A stretch of 64,000 nt of DNA from Pectobacterium cacticida (GCF_036885195.1 NZ_CP133656.1:868001-932000); one strand, 5' to 3'. Shown: positions 18,259 to 27,960, counted from the stretch's first letter. Notes: generated from the letters alone by a model not told the origin. Made by a program: numbers and translations.

Positions 18259-21200
18259 ATGGCCGAACCCCGTTTTGTTCACCTGCGTGTTCACAGTGAC
18301 TATTCCATGATCGATGGGCTGGCGAAAGTGGGGCCGCTGGTAAAAAAGGCGGCGGCGCTTGGTATGCCGGCGCTGGCGATTACCGATTTCACCAATTTGT
18401 GTGGGCTGGTTAAGTTCTATGGCGGCGCACATAGCGTAGGCGTCAAGCCGATTATCGGTGCCGATTTTTACGTCGAAAGCGAAGAATTAGGCGATGAACT
18501 CGCGCATCTTACGATCCTGGCCATGAATAATGTGGGCTACCAGAATCTCACGTTATTAATCTCTCGCGCCTACCAACGAGGCTATGGTGCCGCTGGTCCA
18601 ACAATCGATCGCGATTGGCTGATTGACTATCAGGAAGGGCTGATTTTACTCTCTGGTGGTCGTCGCGGCGATGTGGGGCAGTTTTTACTTCGCGGCAATC
18701 AGGCGCAGGCCGAACAGTGTCTGGCGTTTTACCAAGAGCATTTTCCTCAGCGCTACTATTTGGAACTGATTCGCACATCCCGTCCTGATGAGGAAAGTTA
18801 TTTGCATGCGGCAGTCGAATTAGCGACGAAGTACGGTTTGCCTGTCGTGGCGACCAATGAAGTATGCTTTATGAGTAGCGAAGACTTCGATGCTCACGAA
18901 ATTCGTGTCGCGATCCATGATGGTTATACGCTTGATGACCCTAAACGCCCGCGCCACTATAGTCCGCAGCAGTACCTGCGCTCGGAAGCGGAAATGTGCG
19001 AGCTATTCGCAGATATCCCCGAAGCGCTGGCAAACAGTGTCGAAATTGCCAAACGTTGTAACGTAACGATTCGTCTGGGGGAGTATTTTTTACCGCAATT
19101 CCCAACGGGCGATATGACCACGGAAGACTTCCTGGTTCAGTGCGCCAAAAAAGGGCTGGAAGAACGTCTCGAATTCTTATTCCCCGATCCTGAAGTTCGT
19201 GCTGCGCGGCGGCCCGCCTACGATGAGCGGCTTGATACTGAACTGAGCGTCATTAACCAAATGGGTTTCCCTGGTTACTTTCTTATCGTGATGGAATTTA
19301 TCCAGTGGTCAAAAGATAACGACGTGCCTGTAGGGCCGGGGCGTGGTTCTGGTGCCGGTTCGTTAGTGGCCTATTCATTAAAAATCACCGATCTGGATCC
19401 TCTGGCATTCGACCTGCTGTTCGAACGTTTCCTAAATCCTGAACGCGTTTCCATGCCTGACTTCGACGTCGATTTTTGCATGGAAAAACGCGACAGGGTT
19501 ATCGATCACGTGGCGGAGATGTATGGCCGTGATGCGGTATCGCAAATTATCACCTTTGGTACGATGGCGGCGAAAGCGGTTATTCGCGACGTGGGGCGCG
19601 TGCTTGGGCACCCTTACGGCTTTGTCGATCGGATCTCAAAACTGGTGCCGCCCGATCCGGGCATGACGTTGGAAAAAGCCTTTGCGGCTGAACCGCAGTT
19701 ACAGGAAATTTATGACGCTGATGAGGAAGTTAGGGCCCTCATCGACATGGCGCGTAAGCTCGAAGGGGTGACGCGTAACGCCGGTAAACATGCGGGTGGG
19801 GTAGTGATCTCACCCACCAAAATTACCGATTTCGCCCCACTGTATTGTGATGCGGAAGGAAACCATCCGGTTACCCAGTTTGATAAAAACGATGTGGAAT
19901 ATGCCGGGTTAGTGAAGTTCGACTTTCTTGGCCTGCGCACGCTGACTATTATCGACTGGGCATTAGAGATGATTAACGCCCGTCGTGCGAAACAGGGTTT
20001 GGAGCCGATTGATATCGCGGCTATTCCACTTGACGACAAGAAAAGTTTTGACATGTTGCAACGCTCGGAAACTACGGCAGTATTCCAGCTCGAATCGCGC
20101 GGCATGAAAGATTTGATCAAACGTCTGAAGCCCGACTGTTTTGAAGATATGATCGCGCTGGTGGCGTTGTTTCGGCCGGGGCCGTTGCAATCCGGTATGG
20201 TGGATAACTTCATCGACCGTAAACATGGGCGTGAAGCCATATCCTATCCTGATATCGAGTGGCAGCACGAGTCCCTTAAACCTGTACTGGAACCGACCTA
20301 CGGTATTATCCTGTACCAGGAACAGGTCATGCAGATCGCTCAGGTATTGTCTGGCTACACGCTGGGTGGTGCGGACATGCTGCGTCGCGCGATGGGTAAG
20401 AAAAAACCCGAAGAGATGGCCAAACAGCGTTCCGTTTTTAAGGAAGGGGCGGAGAGAATGGGCATCGACGGCGAATTGTCGATGAAAATTTTCGACCTGG
20501 TGGAAAAATTTGCCGGCTATGGTTTCAATAAATCGCACTCTGCCGCCTATGCGCTGGTGTCTTACCAAACGTTGTGGCTCAAGGCGCATTATCCGGCTGA
20601 ATTCATGGCGGCGGTGATGACAGCCGATATGGATAACACCGATAAAGTGGTAGGTTTGGTGGACGAATGCTGGCGAATGGGGCTAAAAATCCTGCCCCCA
20701 GACATAAACAGCGGGCTGTATCACTTCCATGTCAATGACGACGGCGAGATCGTTTACGGGATCGGCGCGATCAAAGGGGTAGGCGAAGGGCCAATTGAAG
20801 CGATTATTGAGGCTCGCAATCAGGGCGGCTATTTCAGGGAACTGTTCGATCTCTGTGCGCGCACCGACATCAAAAAGCTGAACCGACGAGTGATGGAAAA
20901 ATTGATCATGTCGGGTGCGTTTGATCGTTTGGGGCCACATCGTGCCGCGCTAATGAATGCGTTGCCTGATGCGTTAAAGGCCGCTGACCAGCACGCAAAA
21001 GCGGAAGCAATCGGCCAGGTGGATATGTTTGGTGTTTTAGCGGAAGCGCCTGAACAGGTTGAACAATCCTATAGCACGGTGCCGCCGTGGCCTGAACAGG
21101 TGGTGTTAGATGGTGAACGGGAAACGCTGGGGCTGTATCTGACTGGTCACCCGATCACACAGTATATTAAAGAAATTGAGCGTTATGCTGGGGGCGTGCG

Positions 21201-21741
21201 TTTAAAAGACATGCATCCGACGGAGAGAGGCAAAATGACCACCGCTGTCGGATTGGTGTTGGCGGCGCGCGTTATGGTTACGAAGCGTGGCAACCGTATC
21301 GGCGTCTGTACGTTGGACGATCGTTCCGGTCGCCTTGAGATCATGCTATTTACCGATGCTCTGGAAAAATACCAGCATTTACTTGAGAAAGACCGTATTC
21401 TTATCGCCAGTGGACAGGTCAGCTTTGATGACTTTAGCGGTGGGCTTAAAATGACCGTTAGAGAGTTAATGGATATCAGCGAAGCGCGGGAAAAATATGC
21501 GCGCGGGCTTGCTATCTCGCTGACTGACAGGCAAATTGATGAGCAACTGTTAAACCGCCTCCGTCAATCGTTGGAACCCCATCGATCGGGGACGATCCCA
21601 GTGTATCTCTATTACCAGCGTGAAGATGCGCGCGCTCGTCTCCGTTTTGGTGCCGCGTGGCGTGTAACGCCTGCCGATGCGCTACTCAATGAGTTGCGGG
21701 CATTAGTCGGTAATGAGCAGGTAGAACTGGAATTTGACTAA
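18259..21741 (+). CDS. dnaE: DNA polymerase III alpha subunit
   Basis: Catalytic subunit of the replicative polymerase. The start MAEPRFVHLRVHSDYSM at 18259 gives 1160 residues, identical to E. coli in length; open sequence from 18214 is unconserved. The PHP domain is N-terminal, the polymerase palm has VSMPDFDVDFCMEKR with the catalytic aspartates, then GPGRGSGAGSLVAY, a helix-hairpin-helix region and an OB fold (RSGRLEIMLF). accA begins 12 bases after the stop. Confidence 0.98.
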   Translation: MAEPRFVHLRVHSDYSMIDGLAKVGPLVKKAAALGMPALAITDFTNLCGLVKFYGGAHSVGVKPIIGADFYVESEELGDELAHLTILAMNNVGYQNLTLLISRAYQRGYGAAGPTIDRDWLIDYQEGLILLSGGRRGDVGQFLLRGNQAQAEQCLAFYQEHFPQRYYLELIRTSRPDEESYLHAAVELATKYGLPVVATNEVCFMSSEDFDAHEIRVAIHDGYTLDDPKRPRHYSPQQYLRSEAEMCELFADIPEALANSVEIAKRCNVTIRLGEYFLPQFPTGDMTTEDFLVQCAKKGLEERLEFLFPDPEVRAARRPAYDERLDTELSVINQMGFPGYFLIVMEFIQWSKDNDVPVGPGRGSGAGSLVAYSLKITDLDPLAFDLLFERFLNPERVSMPDFDVDFCMEKRDRVIDHVAEMYGRDAVSQIITFGTMAAKAVIRDVGRVLGHPYGFVDRISKLVPPDPGMTLEKAFAAEPQLQEIYDADEEVRALIDMARKLEGVTRNAGKHAGGVVISPTKITDFAPLYCDAEGNHPVTQFDKNDVEYAGLVKFDFLGLRTLTIIDWALEMINARRAKQGLEPIDIAAIPLDDKKSFDMLQRSETTAVFQLESRGMKDLIKRLKPDCFEDMIALVALFRPGPLQSGMVDNFIDRKHGREAISYPDIEWQHESLKPVLEPTYGIILYQEQVMQIAQVLSGYTLGGADMLRRAMGKKKPEEMAKQRSVFKEGAERMGIDGELSMKIFDLVEKFAGYGFNKSHSAAYALVSYQTLWLKAHYPAEFMAAVMTADMDNTDKVVGLVDECWRMGLKILPPDINSGLYHFHVNDDGEIVYGIGAIKGVGEGPIEAIIEARNQGGYFRELFDLCARTDIKKLNRRVMEKLIMSGAFDRLGPHRAALMNALPDALKAADQHAKAEAIGQVDMFGVLAEAPEQVEQSYSTVPPWPEQVVLDGERETLGLYLTGHPITQYIKEIERYAGGVRLKDMHPTERGKMTTAVGLVLAARVMVTKRGNRIGVCTLDDRSGRLEIMLFTDALEKYQHLLEKDRILIASGQVSFDDFSGGLKMTVRELMDISEAREKYARGLAISLTDRQIDEQLLNRLRQSLEPHRSGTIPVYLYYQREDARARLRFGAAWRVTPADALLNELRALVGNEQVELEFD

Positions 21742-21753
21742 TATAGGATAACT

Positions 21754-22713
21754 ATGAGTCTGAATTTTCTTGATTTTGAGCAGCCGATTGCAGAGTTGGA
21801 AGCGAAAATTGACTCGCTGACCGCAGTCAGCCGTCAAGACGAAAAATTGGATATTAATCTGGACGAAGAAGTCCGTCGCCTGCGTGAGAAGAGCGTCGAA
21901 TTGACGCATAAAATTTTCTCTGATTTAGGTGCCTGGCAGATTGCGCAATTAGCGCGTCATCCTCTGCGCCCTTATACGCTTGATTATATCAAACTCATTT
22001 TTACTGATTTTGATGAATTAGCAGGCGATCGTGCCTATGCCGATGACAAGGCCATTGTCGGTGGGATTGCGCGTTTGGATGGGCGTCCGGTGATGATTAT
22101 TGGTCATCAAAAAGGCCGAGAAACTAAAGAAAAGATTCGTCGTAACTTCGGGATGCCAGCCCCAGAAGGCTATCGTAAGGCATTGCGTTTGATGGAAATG
22201 GCCGAGCGCTTCAAGATGCCGATCATTACCTTCATTGATACACCGGGCGCTTATCCTGGCGTCGGTGCCGAGGAGCGCGGGCAGTCTGAGGCTATCGCGC
22301 GCAACCTGCGTGAAATGTCGACGCTGCGCGTGCCGATTATCTGTACCGTTATCGGGGAAGGCGGGTCTGGCGGCGCGTTGGCTATCGGTGTAGGCGACAA
22401 AGTCAATATGTTGCAATACAGCACCTACTCGGTGATTTCACCGGAAGGGTGTGCGTCTATCCTGTGGAAGAGTGCGGAAAAAGCGCCATTGGCGGCTGAA
22501 GCGATGGGTATTATTGCCCCACGACTGAAAGAGCTGAAGCTGATCGATACCGTGATCCCTGAGCCACTGGGTTCCGCTCATCGTAACGTGCCGGCTATGG
22601 CCGAATCGTTGAAAGCGCAATTACTGGCCGATCTGCTTGACCTTGACGATCTATCGGAAGAAGAATTGTTAAACCGTCGTTATCAGCGTCTGATGAACTA
22701 TGGTTACTGCTGA
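21754..22713 (+). CDS. accA: Acetyl-CoA carboxylase carboxyltransferase alpha subunit
   Basis: With AccD forms the carboxyltransferase that moves CO2 from biotin to acetyl-CoA, committing carbon to fatty acids. The 319-residue protein has the N-terminal helical segment and the crotonase-like core with FIDTPGAYPGVGAEERGQSE and GEGGSGGALAIGVGD. It follows dnaE in a probable operon and ends before a strong terminator at 22765-22797. Confidence 0.98.
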   Translation: MSLNFLDFEQPIAELEAKIDSLTAVSRQDEKLDINLDEEVRRLREKSVELTHKIFSDLGAWQIAQLARHPLRPYTLDYIKLIFTDFDELAGDRAYADDKAIVGGIARLDGRPVMIIGHQKGRETKEKIRRNFGMPAPEGYRKALRLMEMAERFKMPIITFIDTPGAYPGVGAEERGQSEAIARNLREMSTLRVPIICTVIGEGGSGGALAIGVGDKVNMLQYSTYSVISPEGCASILWKSAEKAPLAAEAMGIIAPRLKELKLIDTVIPEPLGSAHRNVPAMAESLKAQLLADLLDLDDLSEEELLNRRYQRLMNYGYC

Positions 22714-22764
22714 TAAAGGGATAGTCTGATTGTCGTTGATCAATCGGGCTATTGCGTTGCTCTG

Positions 22765-22797
22765 AAAATCCGTTGTCAGCAATGACAGCGGATTTTT
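22765..22797 (+). terminator. Terminator after accA
   Basis: AAAATCCG and a second arm TTGTCA pair with TGACA and CGGATTTT around a GCAA tetraloop, ending in a T run. It lies about 50 bases past accA and directly before the yaeR ribosome site. Confidence 0.8.
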
Positions 22798-22812
22798 GCT
22801 ATGAGGTGTAAC

Positions 22813-23208
22813 ATGCTGAAATTGCTCGATGTACATCACATCGCAGTGATTGCCTCTGATTACGAACGCAGTAAACGCTTTTATTGCGATGTGCTGGGGT
22901 TTTCGCTAAACCATGAGGTTTTTCGCGATGCACAACAATCATGGAAAGGCGATCTCTCACTGAATGGTCGCTATATTCTTGAGCTATTTTCTTTTCCTCA
23001 TCCCCCCAAGCGGGTGAATCGCCCTGAAGCCTGTGGGTTGCGACATCTGGCTTTCTCTGTCGCGGATGTCGAGCAGGCTGTCGCTTCACTTGCGCGTTCA
23101 GGCATCGTCTGTGAGCCAGTCAGGAGCGATCCAGAAACGCAGCGGCGGTTTACTTTTTTCTTCGATCCTGACGGCTTACCTCTAGAACTTTATGAGATCT
23201 TATCGTGA
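22813..23208 (+). CDS. yaeR: VOC-family (glyoxalase-like) metalloprotein YaeR
   Basis: A 131-residue single-domain vicinal-oxygen-chelate protein resembling E. coli YaeR (also called GloA2). It begins MLKLLDVHHIAVIASDYERS; the in-frame ATG at 22801 is rejected because a GAGGTG ribosome site fits 22813. Putative metal ligands are the first histidine pair (VHHIAV), E in LELFSFP, H in LRHLAFSV and E in LPLELYE. The exact substrate is not established. Its TGA overlaps the GTG start of tilS (GTGA), so the two are translationally coupled. Confidence 0.88.
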   Translation: MLKLLDVHHIAVIASDYERSKRFYCDVLGFSLNHEVFRDAQQSWKGDLSLNGRYILELFSFPHPPKRVNRPEACGLRHLAFSVADVEQAVASLARSGIVCEPVRSDPETQRRFTFFFDPDGLPLELYEILS

Positions 23209-24536
23209 ATGGCACTGAACCTGACGACGACTTGCTTCCGACGATTTTAGCGCAAACGGCGGATTGCAGGTCGATTTTGCTAGCTTATAGCGGCGGCCTG
23301 GACTCTAGTGTGTTGTTGCATCTACTGGTCGCCGCGCGTCGGCAATCCGGTCTGGCAGTTCGTGCCGCATACGTGAATCATGGTTTAAATCCGCGAGCGG
23401 ATAGCTGGGCCGAACATTGTCGTCAGCAGTGTCAACGCTGGCAGGTGCCTTTTAGCGCATTATCGGTAACGGTCGAGACGCAAAACGGCGGCCTTGAAGC
23501 CGCAGCCAGAACGGCACGTTATCAGGCGCTGCAAGCCCACCTTGAAGCAGGAGAAACCCTGTTGACGGCGCAACACCTTGATGACCAGAGCGAAACTTTT
23601 CTGCTAGCGTTAAAGCGCGGCAGCGGCCCAGCCGGACTGTCCGCGATGGCGGCGAAAAGTACATTGGGCGCTCATCAGCTTGTGCGGCCACTACTCGGTT
23701 TTTCTCGTCTCCAGTTGGAAGCTTACGCTCAGCGGCATCAGCTTCAGTGGATTGAGGATGATAGCAATCAGGATGAGCGTTTCGACCGCAATTTTCTGCG
23801 CCGCCAGATTTTACCGCATTTGGCGCAGCGCTGGCCGCATTTTTCCAAAGCCGTCGCGCGCAGCGCGCAGCTTTGTGCCGAGCAGGAACAATTGCTTGAC
23901 GAGCTGCTGGAGGAATCATTGCAAGCGTTATGTCGGCCTGATGGCGCATTGAGTATTGACGGTCTGGCTCAGTTAAGCCCAGCGCGGCGTTTTGCGCTGC
24001 TGCGCCGCTGGCTGGCGCGGCAGGGGATGACAATGCCCACACGCGATCGATTGCAACGGATCTGGGAGGAGGTGGCGATAAGCCGTCAGGATGCGAAACC
24101 ACAATTGCAATTGAATCAGATGCAGGTTCGCCGCTTTCGTCGGCATCTTTATCTGCTGTCACCGATGATACCGCTACAAAACTGCGTTCTACCCTGGCAG
24201 CCGATGTTATGCCCATTGCCGCTGCCCGACAATCTTGGCTCGTTAGTGCTGGCCGATAGCGGGATGAAAGTGCGTGCGGCGGAAAATGGTGAGGCAGTGA
24301 CTGTTCGTTTTTCAACCAGTGGAATTGTGCATATAGTCGGTAGGGCTCATGGGCGGCATATCAAGAAACTGTGGCAAGAGTTAGGCGTTCCCCCCTGGTG
24401 GCGCGACCGTACCCCGTTGGTGTTTTACAATGATCAACTAATTGCAGCCATGGGGCAGTTTGTTACGCAAGCGGGGCAAGTGAGAGAAAACGGCGCTGAG
24501 TGGCATATACGCTGGGATAAAGCGAACGCGGGTTAA
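23205..24536 (+). CDS. tilS: tRNA(Ile)-lysidine synthetase
   Basis: Modifies C34 of the CAU-anticodon isoleucine tRNA to lysidine so that it reads AUA. The 443-residue protein has the N-type PP-loop ATPase motif LAYSGGLDSSVLLHLL at about 26-41, the conserved NHGLN and LTAQHLDDQSETF segments, and the C-terminal TilS domains. The GTG start overlaps the yaeR stop by 4 bases. A 9-bp hairpin (24535-24572) overlaps its stop codon. Confidence 0.97.
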   Translation: MNGTEPDDDLLPTILAQTADCRSILLAYSGGLDSSVLLHLLVAARRQSGLAVRAAYVNHGLNPRADSWAEHCRQQCQRWQVPFSALSVTVETQNGGLEAAARTARYQALQAHLEAGETLLTAQHLDDQSETFLLALKRGSGPAGLSAMAAKSTLGAHQLVRPLLGFSRLQLEAYAQRHQLQWIEDDSNQDERFDRNFLRRQILPHLAQRWPHFSKAVARSAQLCAEQEQLLDELLEESLQALCRPDGALSIDGLAQLSPARRFALLRRWLARQGMTMPTRDRLQRIWEEVAISRQDAKPQLQLNQMQVRRFRRHLYLLSPMIPLQNCVLPWQPMLCPLPLPDNLGSLVLADSGMKVRAAENGEAVTVRFSTSGIVHIVGRAHGRHIKKLWQELGVPPWWRDRTPLVFYNDQLIAAMGQFVTQAGQVRENGAEWHIRWDKANAG

Positions 24537-24572
24537 TCCCCATGAACGACATGCGTGGAAACGATGGGGATT
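24535..24572 (+). repeat. Hairpin at the end of tilS
   Basis: AATCCCCAT at 24535-24543 pairs perfectly with ATGGGGATT at 24564-24572, overlapping the tilS stop codon. It lacks a T run, so it may be a 3'-end stabilising structure. Confidence 0.5.
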
Positions 24573-24583
24573 GGCACGCGGCA

Positions 24584-24617
24584 ACAAAAAAAAACGGACA
24601 ACGCAGGTTGTCCGTTT
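24584..24617 (-). terminator. Intrinsic terminator of rof
   Basis: Read on the minus strand, AAACGGACAA, a 6-base loop and TTGTCCGTTT form a 10-bp stem that runs into about ten T. It serves the yaeP-rof unit and lies about 45 bases past the rof stop. Confidence 0.9.
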
Positions 24618-24660
24618 GGGGCCCAGTAGCTTATCGCTGCTGAATGACGGAATGAGGCAG

Positions 24661-24921
24661 CTAGGCTTCGCTGACGACTACCTTACCTATCTCCGGATGG
24701 CTAAAACTGACAATATGATCTAGGCGTAGCTCACGCGTTGCGTTGGCGATTTCAATCACCAAGTATTCAATATGCTTACGCGAAATTATCTCTTTGGCTT
24801 TCCCCGTTACCTCTTCACCGTCGCGCAGTTCTAGCGTCAATGTCAGGCGTTGCTGACAAGTCGCTTCAAGGCTATCGTAATCATCACAATTAATGGGTTG
24901 ATATTCATGACTCATTGACAT
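24661..24921 (-). CDS. rof: Rho-binding antiterminator Rof (YaeO)
   Basis: Small protein that binds Rho and blocks its RNA-binding site, reducing Rho-dependent termination. It resembles E. coli Rof, with the conserved QPINCDDYDSLEATCQ and FSHPEIGKVVVSE segments. The start at 24921 (MSMSHEYQPINC, 86 residues) matches the E. coli N-terminus; an in-frame ATG at 24927 is possible. It overlaps the end of yaeP, implying coupled translation. Confidence 0.92.
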   Translation of the reverse strand: MSMSHEYQPINCDDYDSLEATCQQRLTLTLELRDGEEVTGKAKEIISRKHIEYLVIEIANATRELRLDHIVSFSHPEIGKVVVSEA

Positions 24922-25108
24922 AATCACTCACCAATAAGTTAGCGGCGGCAAAAGCCGCCTGTTCCCTGACGGAGGATGGCAATGCGTGATTTGCCGCAAT
25001 ACCATCCAGGGTGTTTAAAACACAACCCAGCGAATCGGGTATATAACCCAAGTCACCACTAGCGATTTGGGCGTATAAGCGACGAACTAACTCACTGTAT
25101 TCTTGCAT
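24905..25108 (-). CDS. yaeP: YaeP family small protein
   Basis: A 67-residue protein that matches E. coli YaeP closely (SGDLGYIPDSLGCVLNTLD and AANLLVSDYVNES). Function is unknown to me. It is predicted soluble and helical. Its stop codon lies inside the start region of rof, an arrangement seen in other enterobacteria, so the pair is likely one operon whose promoter lies in 25109-25250. Confidence 0.9.
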   Translation of the reverse strand: MQEYSELVRRLYAQIASGDLGYIPDSLGCVLNTLDGIAANHALPSSVREQAAFAAANLLVSDYVNES

Positions 25109-25346
25109 TATATCCTCCCTTTAAAGCCTGGCCCGATAGATATTCATGCATCATCACCTGTTGTAAAGCGCCGTGTGGTAAACCCATGAACATAAACTCG
25201 ACTTATACGATCGACTATAGCATAGGCCCTAACAGGATATCAGTAGCCGTTAGAGCCACGCCGTTGAGTTACGCGGCAGAGATTACCTTTACTGTGACGA
25301 TGGCGCTGACTCAAGTAAACTATAGCGTTTAGCAATGAGGTGGCTG

Positions 25347-25895
25347 ATGGCATTAAAAGCAACGGTTTACAAAGCAACAATCAATATTGCCGATATGGAT
25401 AGGCATTTTTTCCATGACGCAAACCTAACGATAGCGCAGCACCCTTCCGAAACGGAACAGCGCATGATGCTGCGACTCTTAGCGTGGATCTGCCATGCTG
25501 ATGAAGATCTGCATTTCACCAAAGGGCTTAGTGCCGATGATGAACCGGAAATCTGGCAACATAATGATACTCTGGGGCTTGAACTGTGGATTGAGCTAGG
25601 TTTGCCCGATGAAAAAAGGCTGAAGAAAGCCTGTAGTCGATCAAAATCCGTGGTGCTGTATGCATACAACGAACGAGCGGCGCACGTTTGGTGGAATACG
25701 ATGTCGGGTAAAGTCGCCGGATTCAGGAATCTGACCATCCGCTTTTTGGATGATAACCAACTGACTCAACTCGTTGGTCTTGTCAGGCGCACGATGATAT
25801 TGCAGGCAACGTTGCAGGACGGCATGATATGGTTGTCTGATGATAAGAATAGTCTGGAATTTGCATTTTCCGAGTGGAAAAGGCCTCAGACTTAG
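25347..25895 (+). CDS. yaeQ: YaeQ family protein
   Basis: A 182-residue protein with the YaeQ signatures MALKATVYKATINIAD, HPSETEQRMMLRLLAW and LWIELGLPDEKRLKKAC. The fold is related to PD-(D/E)XK nucleases but the biochemical role is not firmly known. The start at 25347 has a GAGGTGG site and matches E. coli; ATG 25335 is upstream in frame. In E. coli arfB (yaeJ) separates yaeQ and nlpE; here the 78-bp gap leaves no room for it. Confidence 0.93.
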   Translation: MALKATVYKATINIADMDRHFFHDANLTIAQHPSETEQRMMLRLLAWICHADEDLHFTKGLSADDEPEIWQHNDTLGLELWIELGLPDEKRLKKACSRSKSVVLYAYNERAAHVWWNTMSGKVAGFRNLTIRFLDDNQLTQLVGLVRRTMILQATLQDGMIWLSDDKNSLEFAFSEWKRPQT

Positions 25896-25973
25896 AGATG
25901 ATGGCAGCGTAGATATTTCTCAATGATTGAGCCAGAACGATAAAAGCAGGATAGAGGAGACGGTAGGAATATA

Positions 25974-26672
25974 ATGATGAAAAAATGGGTTATTGGTGTA
26001 CTGCTCATTGCAGGGATTGCCGGATTGATTGGGTGCCATACTCGCTCACAAGCTCAGGAAGAGCAGCTCAGACCAATGGCGCAAAGTTACCGTGGTGTTT
26101 TACCCTGTGCGGACTGCGAGGGAATTGACACGTCGCTGTTCTTGGAAAAGGATGGCACGTTTATTTTGCGGGAAAAGTATCAGACGACACGAGAAGGCAA
26201 TAATACCTTCGCTTCCTACGGACAATGGCGACGCACGGCGGACAAACTGGTGCTAACGGATAGCGCAGGAGAAAAACGCTATTTCCGCCCCGCCGATAAC
26301 GGACTGGAAATGCTGGATCAGCAAGGACTGCCTATCGATTCCTCTCTCCCTCATCAGTTGACTGCAACCGAGCAGCCCTTACCTAACACGCCGATGGTAA
26401 TGAAGGGGATGTATCGTTATATGGCGGATGTTGCGACATTCTCGGACTGCGCAACAGGTAAAACCTTTGTAATGGATGATAGCGCGGAGTTAGAAAGGCA
26501 ATATTTTCGCGTGAGAGTTAAAGCCGCTGAGCCGGTATTACTTGTTCTAACCGCTCATTTTGCCGTGATTCCGTCAATGGAAGAAGGCCAAATGGTGAAA
26601 GCGGTGATACCCAATAGCGGTAGTAAAGCGCAGATGAGGGTCCAAGCGGACTGCGATGCGCTAATAAACTGA
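25974..26672 (+). CDS. nlpE: Outer-membrane lipoprotein NlpE (CutF)
   Basis: Surface-sensing lipoprotein that activates the CpxA/CpxR envelope stress response. The 232-residue precursor has a lipobox ending in C21 (LIGC). The N-terminal barrel carries the CxxC pair C45/C48 in VLPCADCEGIDTSL, and the C-terminal domain two more cysteines (FSDCATGK and the terminal QADCDAL). It resembles E. coli NlpE throughout. A perfect bidirectional terminator follows, then the IS481 element. Confidence 0.94.
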   Translation: MMKKWVIGVLLIAGIAGLIGCHTRSQAQEEQLRPMAQSYRGVLPCADCEGIDTSLFLEKDGTFILREKYQTTREGNNTFASYGQWRRTADKLVLTDSAGEKRYFRPADNGLEMLDQQGLPIDSSLPHQLTATEQPLPNTPMVMKGMYRYMADVATFSDCATGKTFVMDDSAELERQYFRVRVKAAEPVLLVLTAHFAVIPSMEEGQMVKAVIPNSGSKAQMRVQADCDALIN

Positions 26673-26698
26673 AGCGCATAGAAAAAAGTACAACGATA

Positions 26699-26727
26699 GA
26701 AAAGCACTGGTCTCCAGTGCTTTTCTA
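26699..26727 (+). terminator. Bidirectional terminator originally shared by nlpE and mutS
   Basis: GAAAAGCACTGG, a TCT loop and CCAGTGCTTTTC form a perfect 12-bp stem with T-rich flanks on both strands. If the IS481 element is removed, it lies about 35 bases beyond the ancestral mutS stop codon, so it probably ended both convergent genes. Confidence 0.85.
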
Positions 26728-26752
26728 CATTTATTGCGCGTTAAAGCATTTT

Positions 26753-26759
26753 CTTAAGC
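26753..26759 (+). repeat. Left 7-bp target-site duplication of the IS481 element
   Basis: CTTAAGC here is repeated exactly at 27961-27967 on the other side of the element, the direct repeat expected from transposition. Confidence 0.9.
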
Positions 26760-27960
26760 TGTATTAGTCGCGACTTGATCTGACACATGACCTTGAAAGG
26801 TTGAGAGTTACCGGTTTTGATATGGGTGTCGAATCCTTATACAAAACGCGAGGTAACTCTCATGCTTCATACTAACAATCCCATCATCAAACACAAAGCC
26901 GGTTTGCTCAATCTGGCTGAAGAACTCAGTAACGTGTCGAAAGCCTGCAAAATCATGGGCGTCTCTCGCGATACGTTTTACCGATATCGCGAGCTGGCCG
27001 AGGAAGGTGGCGTGGATGCGTTGATAAATCGCAGCCGTCGTGCCCCTAACCTTAAGAACCGAACCGATGAGGTCACTGAGCGGGCTGTTGTTGATTATGC
27101 TGTCGCATTCCCGGCTCACGGCCAGCACAGGACCAGCAACGAGCTGCGTAAACAGGGCGTTTTTATCTCCGGCAGTGGTGTCCGTTCTGTCTGGTTACGT
27201 CATAACCTTGAGAACTTCAAAAAACGCCTGAAAGCACTGGAAGAAAAAGTGGCCCGTGACGGCATTGAACTGACTGACAGCCAGATCGCAGCGCTGGAAC
27301 GTAAAGCCAGTGATGATGAAGCCTGTGGTGAGATTGAAACCGCTCATCCGGGTTATCTGGGTTCACAGGACACGTTCTATGTAGGCAACCTGAAAGGCGT
27401 CGGGCGTATCTATCAGCAGACGTTCGTTGATACGTACTCGAAAGTGGCACACTGCAAGCTCTACGTCACTAAAACACCGATTACAGCGGCTGATTTACTG
27501 AATGATCGTGTGCTGCCATTTTATGAGTCTCAGGGGCTACCGATGCTGAGGATACTGACCGACAGGGGCACTGAGTTCTGCGGCAAAGTGGAGCAGCATG
27601 ATTACCAGCTTTATCTGGCGATAAATGACATTGAGCATACGAAAACGAAGGCAATGTCACCGCAGACCAACGGCATCTGCGAGCGGTTCCATAAAACGAT
27701 ACTGAATGAGTTTTATCAGGTGACGTTCCGCAAAAAGTTGTATGGTGCTCTCGACACATTACAATCGGATCTTGATGAATGGCTGGCTCACTATAATAAT
27801 GAGCGAACTCATCAGGGGAAAATGTGCTGTGGCCGGACGCCAATGGAAACATTACTTGATGGAAAGCGCATCTGGTCTGAGAAAAATTTAGGCCAGATGT
27901 AATCTGACAGATACCTGTATAAATAACCGGTAATTGTCAGATCAGGTCTGAGCTAATACA
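26760..27960 (+). mobile_element. Complete IS481-family insertion sequence (1201 bp)
   Basis: One transposase gene is bounded by imperfect inverted repeats: both ends begin TGTATTAG and share TGATCTGACA about 17 bases in. The element starts TGT and ends ACA, as is common in IS481. Both flanks carry the direct repeat CTTAAGC, so it looks like a simple, fairly recent insertion. It lies in the 3' end of mutS and supplies its last seven codons and stop. Confidence 0.92.
26817..27902 (+). CDS. IS481-family DDE transposase
   Basis: A 361-residue transposase, apparently intact. The N-terminal helix-turn-helix is in SKACKIMGVSRDTFYRYREL, and the retroviral-integrase-like core has the acidic triad in GSQDTFYVG or FVDTYSK, ILTDRGTEF, and TNGICERFHKTILNE. 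ATG 26862 (MLHTNNPIIKHKAG) follows a GAGGTAA-type site and may be the true start, 15 codons in. The gene fills the element between the inverted repeats. Confidence 0.93.
   Translation: MIWVSNPYTKREVTLMLHTNNPIIKHKAGLLNLAEELSNVSKACKIMGVSRDTFYRYRELAEEGGVDALINRSRRAPNLKNRTDEVTERAVVDYAVAFPAHGQHRTSNELRKQGVFISGSGVRSVWLRHNLENFKKRLKALEEKVARDGIELTDSQIAALERKASDDEACGEIETAHPGYLGSQDTFYVGNLKGVGRIYQQTFVDTYSKVAHCKLYVTKTPITAADLLNDRVLPFYESQGLPMLRILTDRGTEFCGKVEQHDYQLYLAINDIEHTKTKAMSPQTNGICERFHKTILNEFYQVTFRKKLYGALDTLQSDLDEWLAHYNNERTHQGKMCCGRTPMETLLDGKRIWSEKNLGQM

Noticed and set aside
23452..24315. 287-codon minus-strand open frame
   Set aside because: Opposite tilS, low-complexity Ala/Arg/Pro-rich product with no motifs.
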